Below, piece by piece: positions 50,617 to 58,483 of a DNA stretch of 64,000 nucleotides. Source of the DNA: Anaerolineales bacterium (GTDB taxonomy: Bacteria > Chloroflexota > Anaerolineae > 4572-78 > J111); the NCBI GenBank assembly GCA_020634855.1, contig JACKAU010000002.1, forward strand, positions 930,001 to 994,000. The letters are read 5' to 3'. Below the pieces are notes generated by a model. The model did no database searches and was not told the origin of the DNA. It saw only the letters and a list, made by a program, of their open reading frames with translations. The position numbers and the translations under genes were made by a program. Each line of letters opens with the position of its first letter. The first letter of the stretch is position 1.

Positions 50617-50928
50617 TTATTTTGTAAATCCTTTCTCCGGATCGATCATGATATTTTCGGGAATCTGGATCTCACCGTACTTCAACTCAAATTTATTCAG
50701 ATTATCGGCCAATGCTCGTAGCAGGAGCTTGGCGTTTAGGGGGGTCATCACAATCCGGCTGTGAATTCTAGCCTTGGGTTTGTTAGGCATTACCCGAGCA
50801 AAATCAATAATGATTTCGGACGCCGAGTGGCTAATCAAAGCCAGATTAGCATAAGTCGCGTCTAACTCATTAGGCAATTCCACATTGATGCGAGCTGGTT
50901 TTGGTTTGGGTTCGGTCGGTTCAGACAT
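50617..50928 (-). CDS. DUF3467 protein
   Basis: I take ATG at 50928: its AGGAG lies 6 bases upstream, while the ATG two codons earlier touches the AGGAG. The 103-residue protein has the DUF3467 pattern ATYANLALISHSASEIIIDFARV (split: ATYANLALISH, SASEIIIDFARV), then RIVMTPLNAKLLLRALADNL and FELKYGEIQ. The family is widespread and without assigned function. It opens the translin operon on the minus strand. Confidence 0.88.
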   Translation of the reverse strand: MSEPTEPKPKPARINVELPNELDATYANLALISHSASEIIIDFARVMPNKPKARIHSRIVMTPLNAKLLLRALADNLNKFELKYGEIQIPENIMIDPEKGFTK

Positions 50929-50973
50929 AACCATCTCCTTATAAATAGTATCGCCTCAAACATTCAATTCACA

Positions 50974-51006
50974 ACAAAAAGCCGCTCCCTTGCTAGAGAG
51001 CGGCTT
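50974..51006 (-). terminator. Rho-independent terminator of msrB
   Basis: On the minus strand AAGCCGCTC-TCTAGCAAGG-GAGCGGCTT is followed by TTTGTTG. The stem is perfect over nine pairs. Confidence 0.85.
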
Positions 51007-51058
51007 CATGCTGCCTTACAGTTGCTTTATTGTCAAGCAACCCCACATCTTATTCAAA

Positions 51059-51478
51059 TTATTCGCCGTCAACCGGCACTTCTTTTTTGACCAGGTTAAG
51101 CGAGGCGGAATTCATACAGTAGCGCTGATGGGTGGGCGCCGGGCCATCGTCAAAAACGTGACCCAGGTGGGCGTCGCAGACGGCGCACACCACTTCGGTG
51201 CGGCGCATAAACCAACTGTTGTCGGTTTCGGTGGCGACATTTTCCTCATCGATCGGGGCCCAAAAGCTGGGCCAGCCCGTACCGGAGTCGAACTTGGTGT
51301 CCGAGCTAAACAGCTCAGTGCCGCAGCAGACACATTGATAGACGCCTTTTTCTTTGCTATTGTGATACTTGCCGGTGAAAGCGCGTTCGGTGCCTTTTTG
51401 CCGGGTCACTTGAAACTGTTCCGGCGTCAACTGCTCGCGCCATTCCGCATCGGTTTTGGTGACTTTTTCTTTACTCAT
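51059..51478 (-). CDS. msrB: Peptide-methionine (R)-S-oxide reductase
   Basis: From ATG at 51478 (AAGGAG 6 bases upstream) the protein has 139 residues. It has the MsrB zinc pairs CVCC (about 41) and CAVC (about 89), KFDSGTGWPSFW at about 55 and the catalytic Cys in HQRYCMNSASL at about 112. It reduces methionine-R-sulfoxide in oxidised proteins using thioredoxin. It is a single-gene unit with its own terminator. There is no MsrA domain or gene nearby. Confidence 0.96.
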   Translation of the reverse strand: MSKEKVTKTDAEWREQLTPEQFQVTRQKGTERAFTGKYHNSKEKGVYQCVCCGTELFSSDTKFDSGTGWPSFWAPIDEENVATETDNSWFMRRTEVVCAVCDAHLGHVFDDGPAPTHQRYCMNSASLNLVKKEVPVDGE

Positions 51479-51629
51479 AATGGCTCCTTGCATCTCCTAA
51501 AAGATCTAATTGTCTGATAATCTATCATCGATACGCTTATTATCGCAAGAATAAATTACAAAATCCTTAAACTCAGGATAAAGGAACATTATCTAACTCA
51601 AGTCGCCACCTCGATTCCCAAACTGAGCA

Positions 51630-51690
51630 GTAGGGAATAAGAAGTAGGGAGTAAGGGGTTAAAAACTTGAAATCGACCTCAGTTCCTTGT
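51630..51690. repeat. AGTAGGGA-type repeat, copy 2
   Basis: GCAGTAGGGAATAAGAAGTAG, GGAGTAAGGGGTTAAAAACTTGA and CCTCAGTTCC resemble 8322-8392. The 540-base gap 51479-52020 otherwise contains only this block, a short GGTCTGGCGCTCGGA word akin to the 42-bp array at 2.9 kb, and the CACGAAT repeat. Confidence 0.6.
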
Positions 51691-51890
51691 CAGTTAAATC
51701 GATCTCCGGTTACAATATAACTATCGACCTCACCGGCTTAATCCCCAAACCGACCGGTCTGGCGCTCGGACCTTATTCACCAGAAAACAGTTAGGACTCT
51801 TGTCTTCTTGGAGCAATCCCATAAATACCCTATTCGTATGATCTGATCTATTTATGAGTTACGCAGTTGAAGGGTTCAGGCTTGAAGATC

Positions 51891-51958
51891 AACCACGAAT
51901 TGCACGAATTACACGAAAAAAGGATAAAAATTTGTGAAAATTCGTGTAATTCGTGGTT
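51891..51958. repeat. CACGAAT inverted repeat, copy 2
   Basis: AACCACGAATTGCACGAATT and ACACGAA (51891-51917) face TTCGTGTAATTCGTGGTT (51941-51958). It is the same family as 33631-33705, and lies about 60 bases before the next gene. Confidence 0.87.
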
Positions 51959-52020
51959 AAAAAAACTCGAACTGCTTAAGTTCTACTATTCCCATGTAAA
52001 GACAATTGGAGTGTAAAACT

Positions 52021-53046
52021 ATGAATAATCACTTTGTCGCCTTTTGGAATTTGGAAAATCTGTTCGCCCCGGAGGATTTCCCTGACCGTGAACCTTGGAT
52101 AGCTAAAAGTATGGCGTCCGAATTAGACGGGTGGACTCAAGAACTGTTCGATACGAAGATCGATCAACTGGCCTCAATCATCCGGCAAATGAATAATTCC
52201 AACGGGCCGGATATCCTGGGAGTTTGTGAAGTCGAAAACGCGTTTGTGTTGCAGCAGTTGACCGCCCGGCTCAACGGGCTTATCAATACTCGCAACTACA
52301 CGATCGTCCACGCCGATTCGACTCACGATCAGCGAGGCATCGATACGGCCTTCATATACGATAGTTTAAAGTACACCTTTGACTTGAACGCCATTTTTTC
52401 CTACTTGGTTATGCGCCGCACCGGTACTCGTAATATCACCCAAGTGACCTTTACCACCCAAGCGGGCAACGATCTGATTGCCCTATGCAACCACTGGCCT
52501 TCCCGGAGTGGTGGCACTTACGAGAGTCGCGGCTACCGTATGACCGCCGGAGAGACTCTCTCGTACTGGCATCAAAGAATTTGGGAGATACGAGGCAGTG
52601 ACATCCCCATTATCGCTATGGGCGACTTCAACGACGATCCGTTCGACGAGGCGGTTCAATTTCACGGCAGGGCAACACGGGAACGAGGCGATGTCGAACG
52701 GTCACGAACCGCTGTTCGCTTTTATAATCTGGCCTGGCGCTATATGGACCAATTAGTCCAAGATCAGAAAGGGCATCCAAAGCGACTGCATGGCACCCTC
52801 TATTTCGATGGCAACGGCAATGTGTTTGACCAAATTCTGGTTTCCAAAGGGCTGTTGTCCGACAATAAACCCATGATGGTGCTTGAAGAGACCGCCAAAA
52901 TCGAAGCCTTTCCCGAGATGGTCGATCATAAGGTCGCCTATGGGCCTATTCGATTTGGCCTGCCCAAGGGGAACGCGGCCAAGAATGTAGATACAAGCGG
53001 CTTCAGTGATCACTTTCCCGTATCGGTCATCATCCAGGAACAATAG
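52021..53046 (+). CDS. Endonuclease/exonuclease/phosphatase (EEP) family protein
   Basis: ATG at 52021 has GGAG at 52008-52011, nine bases before it; a TTG five codons upstream is not preferred. The 341-residue protein has the EEP metal-site motifs: VAFWNLENLF at the N-terminus, LGVCEVEN at about 63, NHWPSRSGG at about 155, MGDFNDDPFDE at about 199 and SDHFPVSV at the end. It would hydrolyse phosphodiester bonds in nucleic acids or phospholipids in a metal-dependent way. No signal peptide is seen, so it is probably cytoplasmic. Single gene flanked by repeats. Confidence 0.9.
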   Translation: MNNHFVAFWNLENLFAPEDFPDREPWIAKSMASELDGWTQELFDTKIDQLASIIRQMNNSNGPDILGVCEVENAFVLQQLTARLNGLINTRNYTIVHADSTHDQRGIDTAFIYDSLKYTFDLNAIFSYLVMRRTGTRNITQVTFTTQAGNDLIALCNHWPSRSGGTYESRGYRMTAGETLSYWHQRIWEIRGSDIPIIAMGDFNDDPFDEAVQFHGRATRERGDVERSRTAVRFYNLAWRYMDQLVQDQKGHPKRLHGTLYFDGNGNVFDQILVSKGLLSDNKPMMVLEETAKIEAFPEMVDHKVAYGPIRFGLPKGNAAKNVDTSGFSDHFPVSVIIQEQ

Positions 53047-53194
53047 ACGATACAGCCTCAATCCGGCTGCTTGAGGGCATTTTGCAGCCAATTTGACAAG
53101 CGATCAAAGCTGTATTAATATCGCGCTCTCTGTAGCGAAATTCGGCTCCTCATTGACGAGACTCAGGACTTGTTGGTGAGGAGTTTTTTTTACC

Positions 53195-53222
53195 GGAGCG
53201 ACAAAGCAAGCTTTGTTGCTCC
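53195..53222. repeat. GGAGCGACAAAGC palindrome, copy 1
   Basis: GGAGCGACAAAGC-AA-GCTTTGTTGCTCC, one G-T mismatch. A longer copy is at 58401-58454. It lies just upstream of the Rieske oxygenase ribosome site. Confidence 0.85.
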
Positions 53223-53247
53223 AATATTCATCTGGCAGGAGACACAA

Positions 53248-54216
53248 ATGATTAACGACCCCGTTCTAATCAACGATTGGCATCCCGTGGCAACGGTGGC
53301 TCAGTTGGAGGCCCAGAACGTAATGGGGGTGCGCCTACTGGGTGAAGACGTGGTGTTGTGGCGGGCTAATAACCATACGCTAGCCTGGCAAGATTTGTGC
53401 ATCCATCGCGGCACCCGGCTGTCGCTGGGCCGAGTCGAAAACGAGACCCTGGCCTGCCCCTATCACGGCTGGACCTATGACCAAACCGGCCGCTGTATTC
53501 ACATTCCGGCTCACCCGGACCAAACCCCGCCGCAGAAAGCGCGGGTCAAACCCTACCGGGCCCGCGAGCAATACGGCCTCGTTTGGGTCTCGCTGGGCGA
53601 ACCGGCCCACGATATCCCCCCCTTTCCCGAATGGGACGATGATCAATACCGTAAAATCTTGTGCGGTCCTTATAAAGTAGAAGCCAGCGGCCCGCGCATC
53701 ATCGAGAACTTTCTCGACATCGCCCACTTTCCCTTTGTCCACGAGGGGATTTTAGGCGACAAAGCCCATCCGGAAATCGAGGATTATGAAGCCAAGATCG
53801 GGCCGGAAGGCGTGGTGGCCACCGGTGTGCGGGTCTACCAGCCCGACCCCTACGGCACCGGTCAAGGCGATACCGTCTCATACACCTATCGCGCCCTCTG
53901 CCCCCTAACCGCCTACCTGATCAAGGAATCGATGGGGCCGCGCTTCTCGATCTTGCTGGTCATCACCCCCCACGAGACCGTTGAAAGTACGGCCTGGATG
54001 TGGATGACCATGAACTACGGCCACGACATCCCCGCAGAAGAACTGGTGACCTGGCAAGACGGCATCTTTATCCAAGACCGCCCCATCGTGCAATCGCAGC
54101 GGCCCGAACTTCTGCCGCTCGACCTCCAGGCCGAACTGCATCTCCGCAGCGACCGGCTGGCGATTGCCTATCGCCAGTGGCTCAACCAGTTAGGCTTGAG
54201 TTTTGGCACAGCCTAA
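53248..54216 (+). CDS. Rieske-type aromatic ring-hydroxylating oxygenase, alpha subunit
   Basis: ATG at 53248 with CAGGAGA upstream gives 322 residues; the frame opens earlier but through a repeat. The Rieske cluster is CIHRGTRLSLGR (about 51) and CPYHGWTYDQTGRC (about 70), the expected C-X-H and C-X2-H pairs. The mononuclear iron site is NFLDIAHFPFVHEG (about 155-168) with two His. Layout is that of single-component oxygenase subunits (vanillate O-demethylase and pheophorbide oxygenase relatives). No ferredoxin or reductase gene is adjacent, so electrons must come from elsewhere. Substrate is unknown. Confidence 0.92.
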   Translation: MINDPVLINDWHPVATVAQLEAQNVMGVRLLGEDVVLWRANNHTLAWQDLCIHRGTRLSLGRVENETLACPYHGWTYDQTGRCIHIPAHPDQTPPQKARVKPYRAREQYGLVWVSLGEPAHDIPPFPEWDDDQYRKILCGPYKVEASGPRIIENFLDIAHFPFVHEGILGDKAHPEIEDYEAKIGPEGVVATGVRVYQPDPYGTGQGDTVSYTYRALCPLTAYLIKESMGPRFSILLVITPHETVESTAWMWMTMNYGHDIPAEELVTWQDGIFIQDRPIVQSQRPELLPLDLQAELHLRSDRLAIAYRQWLNQLGLSFGTA

Positions 54217-54427
54217 CCGCATTTCTAACCTGTCACCGCCCCTACCGAACCTTTCCTGAACAGTTGGCTAGTACAAAACAATAGGAGAAAAACTCTTTAT
54301 CTGCCCGGTTTATTTTGGCCTCGTTTGATCTAAAATAGGGGGTGTTTCGAAACAGGAGCAAGAGGGTGGAAAAGTCGTTTCGACTGTCACAAAACCTTTA
54401 GTTACCAAGGAGAACATCAAGAACATC

Positions 54428-54802
54428 ATGAACGAATCCATCTACAAAGAGCACCGCCAAATTCGGGATGAGCACGCCGTTCTGCTGGAAAAGTTTGAAG
54501 AGCGACAGGCCAAAAACAAAGCGGCGCTAAACCTATTAAATCAAATTGAAGATCTGATCCAACAACACAATAATGAACTCCAAACGAAAATGGCCGGGAT
54601 TGCCGCCTATGAAATTGAAGTTCAATTTGACGAACTTCTAATGCCTCAACAAGAAGCCTCTAACGGTCTTACTGCCATTCACGACCAAATTGAAGAGGAG
54701 CTATCTGACCTGGATGAAGGCATCAAATTTTTCAATGAGTTCAGCGCTCAATATACCAACACCGTCAAAACGCTGATGCAAGGTATTGACCAACTTATTT
54801 GA
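54428..54802 (+). CDS. Small coiled-coil protein, unrecognised
   Basis: The 124-residue protein is almost wholly helical with heptad-like spacing: KEHRQIRDEHAVLLEKFEER, then NLLNQIEDLIQQHNNELQTK and GIKFFNEFSAQYTNTVKTLM. It is acidic and has no Cys, no membrane segment and no known motif. ATG at 54428 follows GGAGAAC at 54411. A TAAAAT (54332-54337) may be its -10. A terminator-like hairpin lies 105 bases downstream, so it seems a single-gene unit. I do not recognise the family. Confidence 0.65.
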   Translation: MNESIYKEHRQIRDEHAVLLEKFEERQAKNKAALNLLNQIEDLIQQHNNELQTKMAGIAAYEIEVQFDELLMPQQEASNGLTAIHDQIEEELSDLDEGIKFFNEFSAQYTNTVKTLMQGIDQLI

Positions 54803-54812
54803 TTATCCATCC

Positions 54813-54877
54813 GTAGCCCCATAACACCTTGAGCAGGCGAAGCCCTATCGAATGGTGTATTGCGGTCGACAGATTAT
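54813..54877. repeat. TAGACCGC-family repeat, copy 2 (reversed)
   Basis: On the minus strand ATAATCTGTCGACCGCAATA, CACCATTCGATAGGGCTTCG matches 60190-60230 (ATAATCCGTAGACCGCAATA, CACGTTTCGATATGGCTTTC) at most positions. Confidence 0.75.
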
Positions 54878-54907
54878 GGGCAAAGTAGCCCTCCTTATTA
54901 AACACAC

Positions 54908-54948
54908 ACCTCCTTAGCATAACAGGTATGCTAGGGAGGTTTATTTTT
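54908..54948 (+). terminator. Terminator after the coiled-coil gene
   Basis: ACCTCCTTAGCAT-AACAGGT-ATGCTAGGGAGGT followed by TTATTTTTAT. The 13-bp stem has one mismatch. It could also serve the convergent GH4 gene poorly, since the A-tract on that side is short. Confidence 0.8.
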
Positions 54949-54998
54949 ATCACGCTTGATTGACAAGCTTAGTATTTGTTGGTAAAGATTTTTGTTTT

Positions 54999-56390
54999 TT
55001 ACTGCCAAAATTGAGGCAGATAGTCGCGATAGGTGATCAGATAGTCGTCGAGAATTTGGCGGGCGACATCCAAGTCGGTGATAACCGGGTCGAGCAGCAG
55101 ACATTGCAGCGCCGCCTGGCGGTCGCCCAGAACGGCGGCATCGACGCACAGCCGAGCGACGGTCAGCTCGCGGCGACACAATTCCGCCACCGGTTCCGGC
55201 AGTTCACCCACACCGACTCCCCGGATACCCAAACCGCTGACCAGACCGGGCGTTTCTACAATCGCGCCGGCCGGCAGGTTGGCGATGTAGCCCTCATTGG
55301 GCAGGTTGACGGCCAAATGATAATGATTGCCGGCCGCGGCGATATTTTCGATCATCTCCAGTGCGCCTTCGCTATCGGCGTCGCGTAATTCGTTGAGGCT
55401 GGCCGTATCTTCGCCCAGCCGGGCAATATCGGCGTGACCCTGCCCCCGCAGTTCATCCCATAAGTCCCACTCATAGAGACTCACGTCATACTTTTCCCAG
55501 GGTTTGGTCACCGGGTCGCTCAACCAGGGCAGATATTCACACAGATGCTCATCGCCGGGGATGGGGAACAGGTCGAATGCCTCAAACACCCGGCGGGTGA
55601 GCGGCTCGAACGTGGGGTCGAAAGCGGCCCAACGCTCGGCAAAGAGCGGGTATAAATCTTCACCGGTCTGTTTGTCGCGAATATCGAGCATCCAGGTGAA
55701 GTGGTTGATCCCGGCCGCTTTGATATCCAATCGATCCAACGCCTGGGCAACCATATGGCGCGCGCCGGGAATAAATGAGGGCGAGGCGTGGGTGCTGGTG
55801 AAGCTGTCCATCACATCAAAACCCAAATCGGCGGCCAGCACCCGACCGGCCATAGCGTAACCCATCGCAATCTGATGACACAAGCCCACCACGCGAATGG
55901 TGCTATAACGGGCGATAGCATCGCAAATGCGAATCATCGGATTAGTGAAGTTGATGAACCACGCATCGGGACAGGCTTGCTCCATCGCGCGAACAATGTC
56001 CAAGACCGGCCCGATATTGCGAGCCGCATGGGCGAAACCGCCCGGCCCACCGTTTTCGGCATAGGGCTGGCGCACACCGTATTTAAGCGGTATCTCAAAA
56101 TCGGAGCGCCACAACTTCTCACGCGGCGGCACCTCGATTGAACTCACCACAAAATCGGCCTCGGGCAGGGCGTCGTTGTGGTGGGTGTGGGTGGTGATGG
56201 TCATACTCGCCGCCCACTCGCGGTTGAGCCGTTGGGCCAGCCGGCTAACCAGCGCCAGCGTGTCGGCGTTGCGGTCGACCAGGGCCAGGGTGCTGCCGCG
56301 CAGCCGGTCGCTGCGCATCAAGGCGGCCAGGGTATTGAGGCCGAAAATGGCGCTGCCCGCGCCGATGACAACAATTTTAGGGGGAAGCAT
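54999..56390 (-). CDS. Glycoside hydrolase family 4 (NAD-dependent alpha- or 6-phospho-glycosidase)
   Basis: The 463-residue protein has the GH4 NAD-binding start KIVVIGAGSAIFGLNTLAAL, the metal/substrate motifs NFTNPMIRICDAI at about 147 and VGLCHQIAMGYAM at about 168 (metal-binding Cys and His), and INHFTWMLDI at about 228. GH4 enzymes use NAD and a divalent metal in an oxidation-elimination route. It is the last gene of the sugar cluster read on the minus strand. Whether the substrate is phosphorylated is unclear; no PTS gene is near and the importer is ABC-type, which favours a non-phosphorylated substrate such as an alpha-galactoside or glucuronide. Confidence 0.92.
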   Translation of the reverse strand: MLPPKIVVIGAGSAIFGLNTLAALMRSDRLRGSTLALVDRNADTLALVSRLAQRLNREWAASMTITTHTHHNDALPEADFVVSSIEVPPREKLWRSDFEIPLKYGVRQPYAENGGPGGFAHAARNIGPVLDIVRAMEQACPDAWFINFTNPMIRICDAIARYSTIRVVGLCHQIAMGYAMAGRVLAADLGFDVMDSFTSTHASPSFIPGARHMVAQALDRLDIKAAGINHFTWMLDIRDKQTGEDLYPLFAERWAAFDPTFEPLTRRVFEAFDLFPIPGDEHLCEYLPWLSDPVTKPWEKYDVSLYEWDLWDELRGQGHADIARLGEDTASLNELRDADSEGALEMIENIAAAGNHYHLAVNLPNEGYIANLPAGAIVETPGLVSGLGIRGVGVGELPEPVAELCRRELTVARLCVDAAVLGDRQAALQCLLLDPVITDLDVARQILDDYLITYRDYLPQFWQ

Positions 56391-56405
56391 AGTTACTCCT
56401 CAGGA

Positions 56406-56473
56406 AGGTAAATAGTAATTGGTAAATGGTAATTGGAGATTGAATACTGCATTACCATTTACCAATTACCGGT
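56406..56473. repeat. GGTAAATAGTAATTGG inverted repeat, copy 2
   Basis: GGTAAATAGTAATTGGTAAA (56407-56426) and following TGGTAAT face ATTACCATTTACCAATTACC (56451-56470). Same family as 7413-7475. It lies between a permease gene and the GH4 gene. Confidence 0.87.
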
Positions 56474-56522
56474 TAAAATGTTGAAGTAATTATAGCATTA
56501 GCTTGTATTGTGATTTGATTGG

Positions 56523-57419
56523 CTATCCCTCGATTGACCCGCCGGTGATGCCGCGAATGAATTGGCGCTGGAAAGCAACATACATCATAATCGCGGGGAT
56601 GGCGACAATGGTCGCTCCGGCAGCGACGAGCGGCACGTTGGTGGTGTGCTGGCCCTGAAAAAAGGCCAGTCCCAGCGGCAAGGTGCGCAGGCTTTCGGTC
56701 GAAATCAAGACTAGGGCCAGAAGAAAATCGTTCCAAGTCCAGACGAAGAAGAGGACCATCATGCTGGTGATGGCCGGCATAGCGGTCGGCAGCAGCACGC
56801 GCCATAAGGTGTCCCAACTGTTACAGCCGTCTACCGTAGCGGCATCGACGAGGTCTTGCGGCACCTCGGCAAAAAAGCCGCGCATCCAGAAGGTGCCAAA
56901 CGAGACGCTCATGCCAATCTGCGGCAAGATTAAGGCCCAATAGGTATCCAGCAGGCCGATCCAGCGCAGATTGTGGTAAAGCGGAATGATCAGCGCTTCG
57001 AGCGGCACCATAATGCCTAGCAGCAGGATAAAGAACAGCGCCCGGCTAAAAGGAAAGGTCATACGGCCGAACGCATACCCACTCATCACCGACAGCGCGG
57101 TTGAGACCAGCACCACCGGAATGGCGACAATGACGCTGCTAAAGAAGAAGCGGTCAAAGCGGGCCTGAGTCCAGGCGTCGGCGAAGTTGGACCAGCGCCA
57201 CACTTCCGGCAAGCTAAAGGCGCCCCGCGCCAACTCCGAACTGGTTTTGAAGGCGGTAAAGACCATAATAATGAAGGGGAAGATGGCGATCAGCAAGAAG
57301 ACGAGCAGAATGAGGTAAACCGGTAAGTCGCGCGCCTTAAAGGATAGACGGCCTAATCGCCGGCTGCCCGTGGACAGGGTGGGGCCGGGGGTTGAGTTGG
57401 TTAGTTCGGTCTGGCCCAT
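56523..57419 (-). CDS. Carbohydrate ABC transporter permease (MalG/LacG-like)
   Basis: ATG at 57419 with GGAGG six bases upstream gives 298 residues; the frame extends into the upstream permease. Six membrane helices and the cytoplasmic EAA loop EVPQDLVDAATVDGCNSWDT (about 185-204) identify the second inner-membrane subunit of a CUT1 sugar importer. The start is 1 base after the stop of the partner permease. The ATPase is not in the cluster, as is common for CUT1 systems that share one MsmK-type ATPase. Confidence 0.93.
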   Translation of the reverse strand: MGQTELTNSTPGPTLSTGSRRLGRLSFKARDLPVYLILLVFLLIAIFPFIIMVFTAFKTSSELARGAFSLPEVWRWSNFADAWTQARFDRFFFSSVIVAIPVVLVSTALSVMSGYAFGRMTFPFSRALFFILLLGIMVPLEALIIPLYHNLRWIGLLDTYWALILPQIGMSVSFGTFWMRGFFAEVPQDLVDAATVDGCNSWDTLWRVLLPTAMPAITSMMVLFFVWTWNDFLLALVLISTESLRTLPLGLAFFQGQHTTNVPLVAAGATIVAIPAIMMYVAFQRQFIRGITGGSIEG

Positions 57420-57420
57420 C

Positions 57421-58332
57421 CTAATCCTCCACCCACTTTTGGCGCAGCGCCAGCACCCCAACGGAGATAATGACAATGACGATGGTCAGCACCACGGCAA
57501 TGGCCGCCGCGTAGCCGACTCGGTTGATGGCAAACGCATTGCGATAGATATGCAGGGCGACGACCATCGTTTCGTTGCCGGGACCGCCACGGGTGGTGAC
57601 AAAAACCAGATCGAAAATTCGCAGCGCGGCGATGAGGGTGGTGACCATGGCGACGGAGATTTCGTTGCGTAGGCCGGGCAAGGTGATATGCCAAAACTGG
57701 CGCCACTCGTTAGCCCCATCGAGCTTGGCCGCGTCATACAGCATCTCATCGATGCGCTGGACGCCGGCGATAAAGAGCACCATACAAAAGCCGAATTGGA
57801 CCCACGTTCCCACCACGCCGACCGCCGGCAGGGCCAGGTCAAAGTCGCCCAACCAAGGCCGGGCCAGCGCATCGAGGCCGACCGCCCGCAGCGCCTGGTT
57901 GAGCGGACCGGTGGCCGGATTGTAAATCCAGCGCCAGACCACCCCCACGACGACCATGGCCATGACGTAGGGCATAAACAGGCCGGTGCGAAAGAGCGTC
58001 ATGCCGGGCAGACGACGGCGGGTCATCAGCGCGGTCAGGAAGAGGCCGATCACAATGGGGAAGACGGTGTAAAAGACAATGAACCAGAGATTGTTGACCA
58101 GGGCCTTCCGAAAGATTTCATCACTATATAGCTTGATATAGTTGTCCAGGCCGATAAACGAGGGCGAGCTAAAGCCGCTCCACTCATAGAAGCTGTAGCG
58201 CAGCGTATCGAGAATCGGCCACAGGACAAAGACCGCGTAAATGATAAAGCCCGGCAGAATGTAAAGACACGCCGTCCAGGGGCGTTCCCCCGGTTTGTAA
58301 CCCCGTGATCGCGCCTTGGGGGTGTTGAGCAT
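57421..58332 (-). CDS. Carbohydrate ABC transporter permease (MalF/LacF-like)
   Basis: ATG at 58332 with GAGGAG eight bases upstream gives 303 residues. The start LYILPGFIIYAVFVLWPILDT and the EAA loop RIDEMLYDAAKLDGANEWRQ (about 205-224) are those of the first permease of CUT1 importers. It follows the binding-protein gene after a 150-base gap holding two palindromic repeats and no clear promoter. Confidence 0.94.
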   Translation of the reverse strand: MLNTPKARSRGYKPGERPWTACLYILPGFIIYAVFVLWPILDTLRYSFYEWSGFSSPSFIGLDNYIKLYSDEIFRKALVNNLWFIVFYTVFPIVIGLFLTALMTRRRLPGMTLFRTGLFMPYVMAMVVVGVVWRWIYNPATGPLNQALRAVGLDALARPWLGDFDLALPAVGVVGTWVQFGFCMVLFIAGVQRIDEMLYDAAKLDGANEWRQFWHITLPGLRNEISVAMVTTLIAALRIFDLVFVTTRGGPGNETMVVALHIYRNAFAINRVGYAAAIAVVLTIVIVIISVGVLALRQKWVED

Positions 58333-58362
58333 GAAGGCCGACTCCTCTAAAATACGTTTTGT

Positions 58363-58383
58363 AGGACAAATCGCGGATTTGTC
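58363..58383. repeat. GGACAAATC palindrome
   Basis: GGACAAATC-GCG-GATTTGTCC, perfect 9-bp arms. It sits between the binding-protein and permease genes, where a stem could tune relative expression. Confidence 0.82.
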
Positions 58384-58400
58384 CAGGTGAGGGTGAAAGG

Positions 58401-58454
58401 TCGGGAGCGACAAAGTTTACTTCGGCTGACAAAGCAAGCTTTGTCGCTCCGACA
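58401..58454. repeat. GGAGCGACAAAG palindrome, copy 2
   Basis: TCGGGAGCGACAAAG (58401-58415) faces CTTTGTCGCTCCGAC (58439-58453), with a second AAAGCAAGCTTT stem inside. It is a longer relative of 53195-53222. Confidence 0.87.
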
Positions 58455-58483
58455 GATTTTTACAGCAAAACTTTTGAGAACGG

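Noticed and set aside
53170..53247. An earlier start for the Rieske oxygenase at 53170
   Set aside because: The extra 26 codons run through a palindromic repeat, while ATG at 53248 has a good CAGGAGA site and gives a normal N-terminus.
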